Shown: in pieces, positions 25,653 through 35,333 of the stretch
How the letters are laid out: each line of letters opens with the position of its first letter
How positions within the stretch are numbered: position 1 is the stretch's first letter
Source: Flexivirga endophytica
GTDB lineage: Bacteria; Actinomycetota; Actinomycetes; Actinomycetales; Dermatophilaceae
Assembly (NCBI RefSeq): GCF_014640635.1
Contig: NZ_BMHI01000003.1
Span: 62,001 to 126,000, forward strand
DNA length: 64,000 nucleotides
Direction: 5' to 3'
Notes under the pieces: model-generated
What the model saw: the letters and a program-made list of their open reading frames with translations, nothing else
Database searches by the model: none
Told to the model about the DNA's origin: nothing
Translations under genes and position numbers: made by a program

Positions 25653-27682
25653 AGGATGACTCCCATCAGGCCGACCGCGACGAGTCCGACGGACACCGCC
25701 ACCAGGCCACTCGTGGGGCGGTGGGTGTGCAGGCGGTCGGCGCGGCGGACGACGGTCGCGGACAGTGCCGGGAGTCGTTGCACGCCTCTGTCCAGCACGT
25801 CGTCGAGACGTGAAACCGCCTGTGCGAGAGCGACGATCGAGCGGCCGAAGGCGACATACAGGCTGTCGACGGCGAAGCCTCGGGAGGCCGAGGCACGCAC
25901 GAAGAGCGGCACTCGGGCGGCCGCGTCGCCGTAGACGGTGCCCACGGACATCAGCCGCACGAGGAGCCCGACCGCGCCCATCAGCAACAGCGAGGCGCCG
26001 ATCAGCCAGACGTTGGGGTGTTTCCAGTCGACGTCGAGCATCGGCGACAGGACCAGCAGGCCACCGACCACGGACAGCAGCGCGAGCAGCTGGAGTCCGA
26101 ATCGCGCTCCGCCACCCGGCTGTTGGTCGGCGAGCTCGAGGTCGTCCGGCAGCTCGATGGGCGCGGTGCGGTCGGTCGGGCGGCCGTGGATGTCGACCTG
26201 GGGCAGGTCGGTCAGCATCTCGACGATGCCGACGTCCTGCACGTCGTAGCTGTCCTCGACCCACTCGCGCACCTGCACCCGCTGGCTGCCGGTGCGGTGG
26301 ATCAGGATCAGCCACATCCGCATCGTGTATGCCGCGGTGAGCAGCACGACACAGATCAGCGCGGCGAACGCGATCCGGGCGGTGAAGTCGCCGTCGATGC
26401 CGCGCCGGGCGGCCTCGTCGACGATGAGGTCTTTGGACACGAAACCGACCAGCGGCGGCACACCAGCGAGCGCGAGGAGGCCGATGCCGACCATCCGTCG
26501 CGCTTCGGGATGCTTGCTGAGCGCTCCGGACAACCGCTCGACGGTGGTGCCGCTGACGACCACCGACAGCCACCCGATCATGAGGAACAGCAACGCCTTG
26601 AACATCGCGTGCGACAGCAGGTGGGCGATGCCGAGGTCCGCGGTCTGATCGGCCGAGACGACGGCGAGGCCGAGCAGCATCAGCCCGACCTGGGAGACGG
26701 TGGACCAGGCGAGCAGCCGCTTGAGGTCATGCTGCAGGAAGGCGAGCACACCGGCACCGACCATCGAGATCGAGGCGACCAGGGCGAGCACGACGCGGGC
26801 GGTGTCGGACAACTCCAGCAAGGTCACCAGCTTGCCGAGCACCACGGTGCCGGCGGCGACCATCGTCGCGGCGTGGATGAGTGCCGACGCGGGGGTCGGG
26901 CCTTCCATCGCATCGGGCAGCCAGTCCTGGAAGGGCACCTGTGCGGACTTGCCGGCGACCGCACAGATCAGGCAGAGCAGCGCGGCGGTGAGCGCGGTGC
27001 CGTGGGCGTCGGCTGCGGCCGACCAGTGGCGGAGGATGGCGTCGATGCCGGTGCTGTGTGCGCCGAGGGAGAGGATCGCCAGGCCGATCACCAGAGGCGC
27101 ATCGGCGATGCGGGTCACGATGAACGCCTTGTATGCCGCCCGCCGCGCCTTTGGCCGTTCGGACTCGTGGCCGATGAGCAGGTAGGAGCACCAGCCCATC
27201 AACTCCCAGCCGACCAGGATCAGCAGCACGTCGCCGGAGAGGACCACCAGCTCCATCGCAGCGGTGAACAGGCCCACGGCGGAAGCGAACTGGCGGTAGC
27301 GCGGGTCGCTGTAGAGGTACCAGCGGGTGAACAGCTGAACCGCCCAGGACACCAGTCCGACGGCGACCGCGACCAGCACCGACAGCCGGTCGACCTGCAG
27401 GTGCAGCGGCACGTCGATACCCGGGCCGAGCGGCAGTTCGCCGATGCTGTCGGGGCTGATCACGGCACCGCCACGGGTCTGCTGCACGAGCAGCGCGACG
27501 GCTGCAGCCAGGCCGAGGAAACTGAACAGCCCGGCGATCGCGAACGCGTGCGAGCTGCGCCGGGTCACCAGGAGGATCAGGACCGGGATCGCGACCTGCA
27601 GGACCACGGCGAGGTGGCTGGGCTGGAGGGGGAAGTCGAGTGCCAAGGTGCTGGTGTCGAACCGGCCGTCGGTAAGCATCAC
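25646..27682 (-). CDS. nuoL: Complex I-like membrane subunit NuoL
   Basis: 678 residues, the largest antiporter-like subunit. LILVGWELMGWCSYLLIGH carries the conserved Glu, PFQDWLPDAMEGPTPASALIHAAT is the classic NuoL/M signature region, and LKRLLAWSTVSQVGLM follows. A long C-terminal extension (residues ~480-678) with an amphipathic stretch should form the lateral helix. A hydrophilic loop (~465-530) contains a Pro/Asp-rich insert. The ATG pair at 27682/27679 overlaps the nuoK stop. Confidence 0.92.
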   Translation of the reverse strand: MMLTDGRFDTSTLALDFPLQPSHLAVVLQVAIPVLILLVTRRSSHAFAIAGLFSFLGLAAAVALLVQQTRGGAVISPDSIGELPLGPGIDVPLHLQVDRLSVLVAVAVGLVSWAVQLFTRWYLYSDPRYRQFASAVGLFTAAMELVVLSGDVLLILVGWELMGWCSYLLIGHESERPKARRAAYKAFIVTRIADAPLVIGLAILSLGAHSTGIDAILRHWSAAADAHGTALTAALLCLICAVAGKSAQVPFQDWLPDAMEGPTPASALIHAATMVAAGTVVLGKLVTLLELSDTARVVLALVASISMVGAGVLAFLQHDLKRLLAWSTVSQVGLMLLGLAVVSADQTADLGIAHLLSHAMFKALLFLMIGWLSVVVSGTTVERLSGALSKHPEARRMVGIGLLALAGVPPLVGFVSKDLIVDEAARRGIDGDFTARIAFAALICVVLLTAAYTMRMWLILIHRTGSQRVQVREWVEDSYDVQDVGIVEMLTDLPQVDIHGRPTDRTAPIELPDDLELADQQPGGGARFGLQLLALLSVVGGLLVLSPMLDVDWKHPNVWLIGASLLLMGAVGLLVRLMSVGTVYGDAAARVPLFVRASASRGFAVDSLYVAFGRSIVALAQAVSRLDDVLDRGVQRLPALSATVVRRADRLHTHRPTSGLVAVSVGLVAVGLMGVILW

Positions 27683-27984
27683 TCGCGCTCACCCGCCTGC
27701 GCCATGTCGATGTTGCCGCGGGCGCGGAAGACCGCGAGGATCACGCCGAGCGCAACGGCGATCTCGGCGGCGGCGATCGTGATGACGAAGATCGTCATCA
27801 CCTGCCCGGCGCGCATCGCGTCCGATGTCAGTGATCCCACGGTGACGAAGAGCAGGCCCGCGGCAGCGAGCATCAGCTCGACGCCGATCAGCACCAGCAC
27901 GGCATTGCGGCGGGCGAGGACGCCATACAGGCCGATACCGAAGAGCAGCCCGACGACGATCATCGGCAGCGCGGAGTGGATCAC
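27679..27984 (-). CDS. nuoK: Complex I-like membrane subunit NuoK
   Basis: 101-residue three-helix subunit of normal length. The conserved Glu residues of the proton path are in VLIGVELMLAAAGLLF (helix 2) and TIAAAEIAVALGVILA (helix 3). ATG 27984 overlaps the nuoJ stop by four bases and its own stop overlaps nuoL. Confidence 0.92.
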   Translation of the reverse strand: MIHSALPMIVVGLLFGIGLYGVLARRNAVLVLIGVELMLAAAGLLFVTVGSLTSDAMRAGQVMTIFVITIAAAEIAVALGVILAVFRARGNIDMAQAGERE

Positions 27985-28511
27985 TTCACGGCTCCCCTCG
28001 CAGTGTCACGCCGCCCGATCGGCAGGCGTGCCAACGCAAGTGCGGCGATCAGGGCGACCAGCAGCAGGGCCGACAGCAGCTCGAACGGCCATACCCAGGT
28101 GCCGAAGAGCCGCGTCGCGAGCGCGTGGGTGGTGCCGCCGTCGACACGCTTCTTGTCGTTGCCGAACGCGCTGATCAGCACCGTCGCGAGCAGTGCCGCG
28201 GTGGCGGCACCGACCACCAGGGCCGCGGCGCGCTGCATCAGTGGTGTGTCGTGCTCGTGGCTGCGGCCGATGGGTGCGCGGGTGAGCATCAGCGCGAAGA
28301 GCACGAGGATGACCACGGCGCCGACGTAGACGAGAAGCTGCACCAGTGCGACGAATTCGGCACCCAGGACGAAGTAACACCCGGACAGGGCCACCAGGCT
28401 GACGATCAGCCAGAGCGCCGAGTGGATCAGGTGCTTGGTGCTGACCGCGAGCAGTGCGGAGGCGACGCTGATGGCACCGGCGATGGTGAACAGCACGTCG
28501 TATGTCGTCAC
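27981..28511 (-). CDS. nuoJ: Complex I-like membrane subunit NuoJ
   Basis: 176 residues from GTG 28511, chosen because it makes a GTGA overlap with nuoI's stop and begins [18 protein letters not shown] like the family. Five hydrophobic segments. [18 protein letters not shown] is the conserved helix 3 segment with the pi-bulge. Repeat copy C lies immediately upstream, inside nuoI. Confidence 0.88.
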   Translation of the reverse strand: MTTYDVLFTIAGAISVASALLAVSTKHLIHSALWLIVSLVALSGCYFVLGAEFVALVQLLVYVGAVVILVLFALMLTRAPIGRSHEHDTPLMQRAAALVVGAATAALLATVLISAFGNDKKRVDGGTTHALATRLFGTWVWPFELLSALLLVALIAALALARLPIGRRDTARGAVK

Positions 28512-29053
28512 GAACTCCCCCCGAAGTTCTCCTCCGCTTCGCTCCCCCGATACTTCGCGGGGACCCCGGATCCATGTCCAGGGCTCTCTGAAAGCCCGCT
28601 GTCGACGTGCGCCGGCGGCGGCACGGTCGGCATCCACTCGCCGAGCTTGTCCTTCTCGTGCAACAGGTTCCGGATGTCGCCGTCGGCGTATTCGAACTCC
28701 GGGCTCCAGAAGAGCGCGTCGAAGGGACACACATCGATGCAGATCCCGCAGTACATGCACAGGCTGAAGTCGATCGCGAACCGGTCGAGCATGTTGTGCT
28801 GCCGGGCGCGGCCGCCTTCGGTCTCCGGCGGGGTTGTCTCCTTGTGGGAGTCGATGTAGATGCACCAGTCGGGGCACTCGCGTGCGCAGAGCATGCAGGA
28901 GGTGCAATTCTCCTCCAGCAGTGCGATGACGCCACGGCTGCGCTGCGGTAGCTCGGGCTGCACGTGCGGGTACTGCTGGGTGTGGGCGTGCGTGACCATC
29001 GTGCGACCCGTGGTCGCCATACCCTTCGCGAGGCCTGTGAGGAATTTACTCAT
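28508..29053 (-). CDS. nuoI: Complex I-like 2x[4Fe-4S] subunit NuoI with a repeat-encoded C-terminus
   Basis: 181-residue peripheral iron-sulfur subunit. Two ferredoxin motifs are intact, [12 protein letters not shown] and [12 protein letters not shown] (residues ~51-62 and ~94-105), so it can carry electrons from a soluble donor toward NuoB. After [13 protein letters not shown] the C-terminal part ([19 protein letters not shown]) is translated from the dispersed repeat copy C rather than family sequence. This suggests a repeat inserted near the 3' end and extended or replaced the tail. The ATGA overlap with nuoH and GTGA with nuoJ remain intact. Confidence 0.9.
   Translation of the reverse strand: MSKFLTGLAKGMATTGRTMVTHAHTQQYPHVQPELPQRSRGVIALLEENCTSCMLCARECPDWCIYIDSHKETTPPETEGGRARQHNMLDRFAIDFSLCMYCGICIDVCPFDALFWSPEFEYADGDIRNLLHEKDKLGEWMPTVPPPAHVDSGLSESPGHGSGVPAKYRGSEAEENFGGSS
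28514..28568 (-). repeat. Dispersed ~55-bp palindromic repeat, copy C (inside nuoI)
   Basis: Reverse-strand copy beginning CGGGGTCCCCGCGAAGTATCG and ending AACTTCGGGGGAG (read as two separate pieces of the element). It forms the last ~19 codons of nuoI and stops just before the nuoJ GTG start. Confidence 0.85.
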
Positions 29054-30012
29054 TGAGACGTCACCACCACTCCCACTGCCGTTATTGCGAGCTGCAGCAA
29101 CGCGATCGGGACAAGGCCGAGCCAGGCGACGCGCTGCAGTTGGTCCTCGCGCAGCCGAGGCCACGCGACGCGGATCCAGATGATCAGGAAGGAGAAGATG
29201 CCGCCCTTGATCAGCACCCAGAGCCAGCCGATGGCGTGGTCGAAGGGGCCGGTCCAGCCGCCGAGCCAGAGCGTGGCCAGCAGGAACGACATCACGACGA
29301 TGCCGGCGTATTCGGCGAGCAGGAAGAGCGCGAAGCGCAGCCCGGTGTATTCGGTGTAGGGGCCCATCACCAGCTCGGAGTCGGCGACCGGCATGTCGAA
29401 CGGCGGGCGTTGCAACTCGGCCGTTGCAGCGACAAGGAAAACGAGCGCTCCGGGCAGCTGCCAGATCAGCCACCACGGGTTCCAGGCGTGGGCGATGCCG
29501 ACCAGTGACAGCGACCCGGCCGCGATGGCGAACGAGGCGCTGACCAGGATCAGCGGCAGCTCGTAGGACACCAACTGCGCCGCGGTCCGCATGCCGCCGA
29601 GCAGCGAGTACTTGTTGCCGCTGGACCAGCCGGCCATCAGCGTGCCGACCGTGCCGATGCCGCTGACCGCGAGCACCCAGATCAGGCTGCCGGGGACGTT
29701 CGCGCCGAAGAAGTGCGGCCCGAACGGGATGACCGCGAGCGCGAACAGGTAGGACACGATGCCCAGCGCGGGGGCGACCCGGAAGACGCTCTTGTCCGCG
29801 GCGAGCGGGACGACGTCCTCCTTCTGCGCGAACTTCACACCATCGGCGATCAGCTGCGCCCAGCCGTGGAAACCGCCGGCCTCCATCGGACCGAGGCGAC
29901 CTTGCATGTGCGCCATCACCTTGTGCTCGGTCTGCCCGACCAGCAGCGGCAGCACGAGGAACGCCGCCAGGACGCAGGCCGACCGCAGCACGATCTCGAG
30001 GAAGTCACTCAT
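29050..30012 (-). CDS. nuoH: Complex I-like membrane subunit NuoH
   Basis: 320 residues, about eight membrane spans; the subunit that forms the quinone access channel. Family blocks: [11 protein letters not shown] in the first loop (usually MQ.R.GPN), [16 protein letters not shown], and the conserved acidic stretch [27 protein letters not shown] 30012 follows the nuoC TAG directly, with no room for nuoD-G between them. Confidence 0.93.
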   Translation of the reverse strand: MSDFLEIVLRSACVLAAFLVLPLLVGQTEHKVMAHMQGRLGPMEAGGFHGWAQLIADGVKFAQKEDVVPLAADKSVFRVAPALGIVSYLFALAVIPFGPHFFGANVPGSLIWVLAVSGIGTVGTLMAGWSSGNKYSLLGGMRTAAQLVSYELPLILVSASFAIAAGSLSLVGIAHAWNPWWLIWQLPGALVFLVAATAELQRPPFDMPVADSELVMGPYTEYTGLRFALFLLAEYAGIVVMSFLLATLWLGGWTGPFDHAIGWLWVLIKGGIFSFLIIWIRVAWPRLREDQLQRVAWLGLVPIALLQLAITAVGVVVTSQ

Positions 30013-30552
30013 CTACCGGGGACCCCAGGACTCGTCGGGGACGCCGGGCGGCTGCATCCGGCGACGGGGTGCACGGGCCGGTTTACCGTCCGTGCCGCCT
30101 CCCCCGGGCTCCTTCGCGCCGGGCCACGGCTTGCTCGCGCGGGCCACCAGGACGAACGACTTGCGCAGCGGGTGGCCGTCGAAACCGTCCGGCAGCAACA
30201 GTTTCCGCAGCTTGCCGTGGTTGGCGTCGGTATAGCCGTCGAAGCCGATGCCGAACATCTCGTGCGTCTCACGCTCGTGCCAGGCGGCGCCGGTCCAGAG
30301 GCCGGTGCAGCTCGGAATCGTGTCGCCGTCGGCGATCCTGGCCCGCACCAGGGTCTCGCGGAGGGCGCCGGGTGTGACGTCATACAGGTGCACGACGACG
30401 TCGAAGCCGGGTGTCTCGTCGGCATCGGTCTCGTCGACCGCGGTGAGGAAGTCGAAGAAGCCGAAGCCTTCGCCGCGCAGGCGCTCCAGGGTGCTCAGCC
30501 AGTCCCCGGGCTCACATGTGACGGCGGGGACCTCGTAGGTCTCGTCGGTCAC
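30013..30552 (-). CDS. nuoC: Complex I-like subunit NuoC (30-kDa subunit)
   Basis: 179 residues from GTG 30552 (GTGA overlap with nuoB). The NuoC core is clear: [14 protein letters not shown], then [15 protein letters not shown], then [21 protein letters not shown] 40-residue Gly/Pro/Arg-rich tail follows ([19 protein letters not shown]...). It is not a NuoCD fusion; the NuoD domain is absent. It normally docks NuoD to NuoB, so what it docks here is an open question. Confidence 0.88.
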   Translation of the reverse strand: MTDETYEVPAVTCEPGDWLSTLERLRGEGFGFFDFLTAVDETDADETPGFDVVVHLYDVTPGALRETLVRARIADGDTIPSCTGLWTGAAWHERETHEMFGIGFDGYTDANHGKLRKLLLPDGFDGHPLRKSFVLVARASKPWPGAKEPGGGGTDGKPARAPRRRMQPPGVPDESWGPR

Positions 30553-31142
30553 GCCGTCTTCTCCTTGGCGGGCGGCGCGACGAGTGGGCGGCTCACCTCG
30601 GCGGCGGAGGCCTTGCGACCGGCATACCCGCCGAGCTTGGCACGCAGCCCCTTGGTCTGCAGCCGCTCGTCGGCGATCTGCTGCTGGAGCACCTGGATGC
30701 CGTGCAGCAGCGCCTCGGGACGCGGCGGGCAACCGGGCACGTAGACGTCGACCGGGATCAGCTGGTCGACGCCCTTCGTGACGCAGTAGGAGTCCCAGTA
30801 GGGACCGCCGGAGTTGCTGCAGGCGCCGAAGCTGATGACGTATTTGGGCTCGGGCATCTGGTCGTAGAGCCGTCGCACGGCGGGTGCCATCTTGTCGGTC
30901 ACGGTGCCCGACACGACCATCAGATCGGCCTGGCGGGGCCCGGGCGCGAAGGGGATGACGCCGAGCCGGATGAAGTCGTGGCGAGCCATCGAGGCGGCGA
31001 TGAATTCGATGGCACAGCAGGCCAATCCGAAGTTGAAGACCCACAGCGAGTAGCGGCGCCCCCAGTTGAGGACGATGCGCATCGGCTTCGGCGCGACGGC
31101 CTGGCCGACGCCGACACGGGGCATGGGCAGGTCAGTGGTCAC
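30549..31142 (-). CDS. nuoB: Complex I-like [4Fe-4S] subunit NuoB
   Basis: 197 residues from GTG 31142. It holds cluster N2 in the canonical complex. The ligand Cys are in [26 protein letters not shown] and [12 protein letters not shown], all present. The C-terminal 50 residues ([25 protein letters not shown]) extend beyond the core. GTGA overlaps with nuoA and nuoC on both sides. Confidence 0.93.
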   Translation of the reverse strand: MTTDLPMPRVGVGQAVAPKPMRIVLNWGRRYSLWVFNFGLACCAIEFIAASMARHDFIRLGVIPFAPGPRQADLMVVSGTVTDKMAPAVRRLYDQMPEPKYVISFGACSNSGGPYWDSYCVTKGVDQLIPVDVYVPGCPPRPEALLHGIQVLQQQIADERLQTKGLRAKLGGYAGRKASAAEVSRPLVAPPAKEKTA

Positions 31143-31543
31143 TGGTCCGCTCCTTCCGGTGCGTCCTCGCGGTCGGCCCAGGTGAGCATCCCGCGGCGGG
31201 CTGCGTGCAGCAGGCCGACGAGCACGACCGCGATGAAGATCGCCATCTCGACGAGGCTGGCGACGCCCAGGTCATGGTCACGCAGGACCAGGGCCCACGG
31301 GAAGAGGTAGACGGCGTCGACCGCGAAGACGACATACAGGAACGCGTAGGTGATGTAGCGGAAGTGGTTCTGGGCCCAGCCGCCGGTGGCCGGATCGACG
31401 CCCGACTCGTAGGTCGTCAGCTTCGCCAGACTGGGCGCGCGGGGCGCCAACAGCCGCCGGGAGGCCATCGCGGCAACGAAAAGCACTGCTCCGGCGACAC
31501 CGACGCCGAGCAGCACCAAGTAACCGGTCACTCCCGTGGACAC
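31139..31543 (-). CDS. nuoA: Complex I-like membrane subunit NuoA
   Basis: 134 residues, three membrane segments. The conserved loop [23 protein letters not shown] (given in part: YESGVDP) and [17 protein letters not shown] identify NuoA. GTG 31543 is the first start of the operon. The 195 bases upstream contain the operon promoter region and the terminator of the SGNH gene; no certain promoter hexamers are seen. Confidence 0.92.
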   Translation of the reverse strand: MSTGVTGYLVLLGVGVAGAVLFVAAMASRRLLAPRAPSLAKLTTYESGVDPATGGWAQNHFRYITYAFLYVVFAVDAVYLFPWALVLRDHDLGVASLVEMAIFIAVVLVGLLHAARRGMLTWADREDAPEGADQ

Positions 31544-31641
31544 CCGGAGAGCCTAACCAGCAGGGGGCCCGCGGTGGGTGAGGCGCTCCCAGAATGGACG
31601 GTACATCCGGGTCGCCGGCGCCGTTTCGGGCTCCGCGAGCG

Positions 31642-31703
31642 CGCCGAGAGGTCGACGGATGTCGTGAGAGCGCTCGCTCACAGCATCAAGGGTCCTCTCG
31701 GCG
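31642..31703 (-). terminator. Nested hairpin between the SGNH hydrolase gene and nuoA
   Basis: Outer arms CGCCGAGAGG / CCTCTCGGCG enclose an inner GTGAG...CTCAC hairpin. It lies 36 bases past the SGNH stop on the minus strand. It may end that transcript; no T-run. Confidence 0.5.
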
Positions 31704-31738
31704 ACCGCTGGAGACCGCCAGGGATACGCAGTCTCCGC

Positions 31739-32611
31739 TCAGAGGCCGAGTCGGGCGATGTACTGGTCGGCGTATGCCTTCTCACCTGCGGCGTTCGGGT
31801 GCACCGGCACGTAGTTCGTGCCCCCGATCGCGGGCTCGACCCAGCGGGTACCGACCGGCTTGCAGGCGTCGTGACCGACGGTCGGGGCGGACATGTCAAC
31901 GTAGGTGACACCCGATTCGGCTGCGGCGCGCTGCACCGCGCTGTTGAGCGTCGCCTCGATCGAGTTGACGTAGGCGACGTCTCCGGAGGCGATGGGCATC
32001 ACGGCGAAGCAACTCGAGTTGTCCGCCGGCATCACGTGCGGGTAGCCGGCGATCGCGACTCGGGCGTTCGGCGCCTTGGCCCGCACGGACTTCAGCGCGG
32101 CGACGAGGTTCGGGTAGGTGGAGTTGTTGATGCTGTTGGCGAAGCTGTCGCCATACAAGGCCTTGCAGGGACTGCCGAAGCCGAGCGTCGCCATACCCGC
32201 ACTGCCACAGGCAGCGATCATGCTGACGAACGTGTTGTTGTCGTTGCCGCCGATCGTCATGGTGACCAGATCGGTGGAGGTGCTGAGCGCGTTGAGTTGC
32301 GGTGCCACGACACCGAACTGTTTTCCCGCGAAGTCACCGGTGGTCGCGCCGCCGCACGACACATCGGTCAGCGCGAAGCTCTTGGCCGCGGCGATGACGT
32401 GCGCGGAGTTCAGCGACGACTGGGTGCACAGGGGCGTGGCGTCCGAGAGCGGAAGGATGCCGGAGCCGGCGCTGTAGCTGTCGCCCATGGCGACGTAGTT
32501 GAGCGGCGCCGGGGATGCCGTGGCCGCCGGCGCGGCCAGTCCAGCGGATACGACAACGCCTGCTGCGATTGCGACAGCGGCCCGACGACGTTGGTGGCTC
32601 AAGGCATTCAC
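31739..32611 (-). CDS. Secreted SGNH/GDSL esterase-lipase
   Basis: 290-residue exported hydrolase. The Sec signal peptide (residues 1-~32, RRRAAVAIAAGVVVSAGLAAPAATAS, cut near ATAS-PAP) precedes the SGNH blocks: GDSYSAG with the nucleophile Ser, the Gly in the CGGATTG region, GGNDN with the oxyanion Asn, and PVHPNAAG with the catalytic His. Six Cys in the mature part suggest three disulfides, as in Streptomyces SGNH lipases. Single gene. Substrate probably short or medium acyl esters, inferred. Confidence 0.9.
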   Translation of the reverse strand: MNALSHQRRRAAVAIAAGVVVSAGLAAPAATASPAPLNYVAMGDSYSAGSGILPLSDATPLCTQSSLNSAHVIAAAKSFALTDVSCGGATTGDFAGKQFGVVAPQLNALSTSTDLVTMTIGGNDNNTFVSMIAACGSAGMATLGFGSPCKALYGDSFANSINNSTYPNLVAALKSVRAKAPNARVAIAGYPHVMPADNSSCFAVMPIASGDVAYVNSIEATLNSAVQRAAAESGVTYVDMSAPTVGHDACKPVGTRWVEPAIGGTNYVPVHPNAAGEKAYADQYIARLGL

Positions 32612-32703
32612 GGGTCATCCGATCATTCGAGGGTTGTGACGCACGTCACGCAGGGGCAACTGTGGAGCACAAGTTACCGACTGGTCAAGACCCTCGGTGT
32701 CAA

Positions 32704-33108
32704 TCAGCTCCCGGCACGCAAGGCTGGGAAAACGCTGAGCGCGAGCAGTGGCGCAAGGTCGACCGGTGCTTCGCAAGACAAGTCCGCCCAGCGCAGTTCG
32801 GCGATCTCGGCGGCAGGATCCGCCACCGGCACATAGGCGTGCTCGTACACGGTCGCGGTGACCGTGTGACCGGGCTCGTTGGCAGCGTCCGAGGCGAACG
32901 TGCCGACCAGGCGCAGGTCCGCTGCATGCACCTGTATGTCGAGTTCCTCGCCGACTTCTCGCACGGCCGCATCGATGGCGCGCTCCCCCGGCTCCAGTTT
33001 GCCGCCGGGGAACATGAACTTCGTGGTGCCGGTCTTGCGGACCGTCAGCACACGGCCTTCCGGGTCACGGAAGACGACTGCGCTGACGACGATCTCCGAA
33101 CCGGGCAC
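32704..33108 (-). CDS. NUDIX hydrolase
   Basis: 134 residues. The Nudix box is complete: GGKLEPGERAIDAAVREVGEEL (residues ~35-56; GX5EX7REUXEEXGU pattern with small deviation). It probably hydrolyses a nucleoside-diphosphate-linked compound and may be a house-cleaning enzyme of the MutT-like group. ATG 33108. Divergent from the VOC gene, 58 bases apart. Substrate unknown. Confidence 0.85.
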   Translation of the reverse strand: MPGSEIVVSAVVFRDPEGRVLTVRKTGTTKFMFPGGKLEPGERAIDAAVREVGEELDIQVHAADLRLVGTFASDAANEPGHTVTATVYEHAYVPVADPAAEIAELRWADLSCEAPVDLAPLLALSVFPALRAGS

Positions 33109-33166
33109 GACCTGAGGCTACCGAGCCACCGGGCATAGGAAGCGCGCGAGTTCCGTTGGCCCACTC

Positions 33167-33523
33167 ATGTCGAACGCCTCCTCCAACATCATCGATGTCC
33201 TTGCCCGCGTCTTCGTCGACGACCTGGACGAAGCGCTGCCGTACTACGAGGCGCTGACCGGGTCGACCGCGCAGCGGTTCGGTTTCCGCGACGTGGAACT
33301 GGCTCGTGTCGGGCATTTCCTGCTGCTCGCCGGCAACACCGCGTCCTACCGTGATCGAGTGGCCACGGTGGAGGTGGCCGATCTGTCGCCGGTCCTTCAG
33401 GCGGTGGACGCTGAGGGCGGTGCGGTTGTCGAGGGCCCGACCGGTGGACCCAACGGCCGCCGCCTCATCGCAAAGCACCCGGACGGCGCCGTCTTCGAAT
33501 ACATCGAGGCGAGAACCGAATAG
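33167..33523 (+). CDS. VOC-superfamily (glyoxalase/dioxygenase fold) protein
   Basis: 118 residues in two beta-alpha-beta-beta-beta units: VLARVFVDDLDEALPYYEALTG at the start and RLIAKHPDGAVFEYIEA at the end, typical of glyoxalase-like proteins. Possible metal ligands are few (His in GHFLLLAG and Glu in VFEYIE), so enzymatic activity is uncertain. It may be a binding or resistance protein. Confidence 0.8.
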   Translation: MSNASSNIIDVLARVFVDDLDEALPYYEALTGSTAQRFGFRDVELARVGHFLLLAGNTASYRDRVATVEVADLSPVLQAVDAEGGAVVEGPTGGPNGRRLIAKHPDGAVFEYIEARTE

Positions 33524-33551
33524 CGAGTCAACGCGAGGTCGAGTCAGGGGC

Positions 33552-34337
33552 TCACCGAACGCTGGCCAGGAAATTCCTGGTGCGTTCGTGCTGCGGGTCG
33601 TCCAGCACGTCGCGAGCGCGCCCGTGCTCGATGATCACCCCGTCGGCGAACATCGACAGCGTGTCACCCACCTCCCGGGCGAAGCCGATCTCGTGGGTGA
33701 CGACAACCATCGTCATACCGTCCTCGGCCAGTGCCTTCATCACCACCAGCACCTCGTCGACCAACTCGGGGTCAAGCGCGGACGTCGGCTCGTCGAAGAG
33801 CATCACCTTCGGGTGCATCGCGAGCGCACGGGCGATCGCGACGCGCTGCTGCTGACCGCCGGACAACTGGTGCGGCTTCTTGTGGGCGTGCTCGGACAGG
33901 CCGACCCGCTCCAGTTGGGCGACCGCTTCGTCGTGCGCCACCTTCTTGGATCGCCCGGCGACCTGCACCTGCGCGCACATGACGTTCTCAATCACGCTCT
34001 GGTGCGCGAAGAGGTTGAAGCGCTGGAACACCATGCCGATGTCGGTGCGGAACGTCGCGAATCGCTTTGCGCTCCAAGGGTGATACTTGCCGTTGCCGAG
34101 CTCGAAACCGACCTGCTGGTCGAGCACGCGCAGGCTGCCCTGCTCGACCGTCTCGAGGCCGTTGATGCAGCGCAGGAAGGTCGACTTCCCGGACCCGGAC
34201 GGCCCCACGATGCAGGCGACCTCCCCGGCGTCCACCTCGAGGTCGACCCCGCGCAGGACTTCGACGTCGCCGAAGCCCATCCGGACCTGATCGGCGATGA
34301 CGACGGACGTGTCAAGACGCTCACTTCGTTCGCTCAT
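33552..34337 (-). CDS. Polar amino-acid ABC transporter ATPase (GlnQ type)
   Basis: 261 residues. Walker [10 protein letters not shown] (~45), Q-loop in MVFQRFNLF, signature LSGGQQQR (~155), Walker [13 protein letters not shown] and H-loop [10 protein letters not shown]. It energises uptake with the permease (ATGA overlap at 34334-34337) and the lipoprotein at 35.3-36.3 kb. The start MSERSERL lies on a short GAGCGAACGAAGTGAGCG-like repeat, so a later start ([11 protein letters not shown]) cannot be excluded. Confidence 0.92.
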   Translation of the reverse strand: MSERSERLDTSVVIADQVRMGFGDVEVLRGVDLEVDAGEVACIVGPSGSGKSTFLRCINGLETVEQGSLRVLDQQVGFELGNGKYHPWSAKRFATFRTDIGMVFQRFNLFAHQSVIENVMCAQVQVAGRSKKVAHDEAVAQLERVGLSEHAHKKPHQLSGGQQQRVAIARALAMHPKVMLFDEPTSALDPELVDEVLVVMKALAEDGMTMVVVTHEIGFAREVGDTLSMFADGVIIEHGRARDVLDDPQHERTRNFLASVR

Positions 34338-35272
34338 GCCAGGACTCCTGCCGTGGGTGCGGTCTGCTTGCGGAGCAGCCGATCGGCGACGCCGCCCTTG
34401 CGGACCATGCGGACCGCGTCGGAGCCGTAGCGCCGTTCGAGGCGGGACTGCAGCAACGTGGCGATCGCGGTCATCACCATGTACCAGACGCTCGCGACGA
34501 TCAGCAGCTCGATGATCTGGTTGTTCTGCTTGTAGATCTGGCTGGCGTTGGTCATCAGGTCATGCCCGGCGACGACATACACCAGGGAAGTCGTCTTCAG
34601 CATCGAGATGAACTCGTTGCCGGTCGGCGGGATGATGATCCGTAGGGCCTGGGGCAGCACGATGACACGCATCCGCTTGGCCGGCGTCATACCGAGTGCG
34701 TATGCCGCCTCCGACTGACCCGGGTCGACCGCCTGGATCCCGGCCCGGACCGTCTCGGCGAAGTAGGCCGCGAGGTTGAGTCCGAGACCCAGCATGGCTG
34801 CGGTGAAGCCGGTCATCACCGCATTGGTGTCCCAATAGACGCCGGTCTCGGTGAAGGGGATCTTGACGATCAGGATCGGGAAGAGGAAGGCGAGGTTGTA
34901 CCAGAAGATCAGCTGCACCAGCAGTGGCGTTCCCCGGAAGAAGCCGATGTAACCCGTTGCTGTCCAACGCAATACCGGGTTATGAGCCAGCTTCATGACG
35001 GCCAGCACGACACCGAGCACGAGCCCCAGCACGGTGGCCAGGATGGAGATCTCGATCGTCACCCAGATGCCGTCGATGATGCGCTTGTCGAAGAGGTAGT
35101 CCCCCACGATCGACCAGTCGAGCCGCGGGTTGGCGACGATCTCCCAGAGCAACCACGCGACGACGGCCAGCACGACGATGCCGGCCACCCAGCGCCATAC
35201 GTGCTTCGGCCGGGCGACTGCGATCTCGCGGCCGTCAACCGGGTGGGCGATCGGTGCGGTTCGGACGCTCAT
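34334..35272 (-). CDS. Polar amino-acid ABC transporter permease (HisM/GlnP type)
   Basis: 312 residues. One N-terminal membrane segment ([18 protein letters not shown]) precedes the His/Glu/Gln/Arg/opine permease domain: [34 protein letters not shown] and the EAA loop [24 protein letters not shown] 35272 is preferred, with GAGGA supplied by the adjacent repeat copy B. A longer frame to 35347 would translate the repeat and overlap the lipoprotein gene. Confidence 0.9.
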   Translation of the reverse strand: MSVRTAPIAHPVDGREIAVARPKHVWRWVAGIVVLAVVAWLLWEIVANPRLDWSIVGDYLFDKRIIDGIWVTIEISILATVLGLVLGVVLAVMKLAHNPVLRWTATGYIGFFRGTPLLVQLIFWYNLAFLFPILIVKIPFTETGVYWDTNAVMTGFTAAMLGLGLNLAAYFAETVRAGIQAVDPGQSEAAYALGMTPAKRMRVIVLPQALRIIIPPTGNEFISMLKTTSLVYVVAGHDLMTNASQIYKQNNQIIELLIVASVWYMVMTAIATLLQSRLERRYGSDAVRMVRKGGVADRLLRKQTAPTAGVLA

Positions 35273-35274
35273 TC

Positions 35275-35328
35275 CGGGGTCCTCGCGAAGTATCGGAGGA
35301 GCGGAGCGGGGGAGAACTTCGTGGGGTG
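35275..35328 (+). repeat. Dispersed ~55-bp palindromic repeat, copy B
   Basis: Begins CGGGGTCCTCGCGAAGTATC and ends ACTTCGTGGGGTG. It lies between the solute-binding protein and permease genes of the amino-acid importer and contributes the permease's ribosome-binding GAGGA on the minus strand. Confidence 0.85.
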
Positions 35329-35333
35329 GTCTC

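Noticed and set aside
26018-28174. Long open frame opposite nuoL-nuoJ (718 codons)
   Set aside because: Antisense shadow of high-GC genes; Arg/Gln/Glu/His-rich composition with no family sequence.
31205-32836. 543-codon plus-strand frame across nuoA and the SGNH gene
   Set aside because: Spans two genes antisense and shows no domain; shadow of biased codon use.
34316-34336. Short GAGCG...CGCTC-type repeat at the start of the ABC ATPase gene
   Set aside because: Common low-complexity palindrome; only one clear copy here, so not counted as a repeat family.
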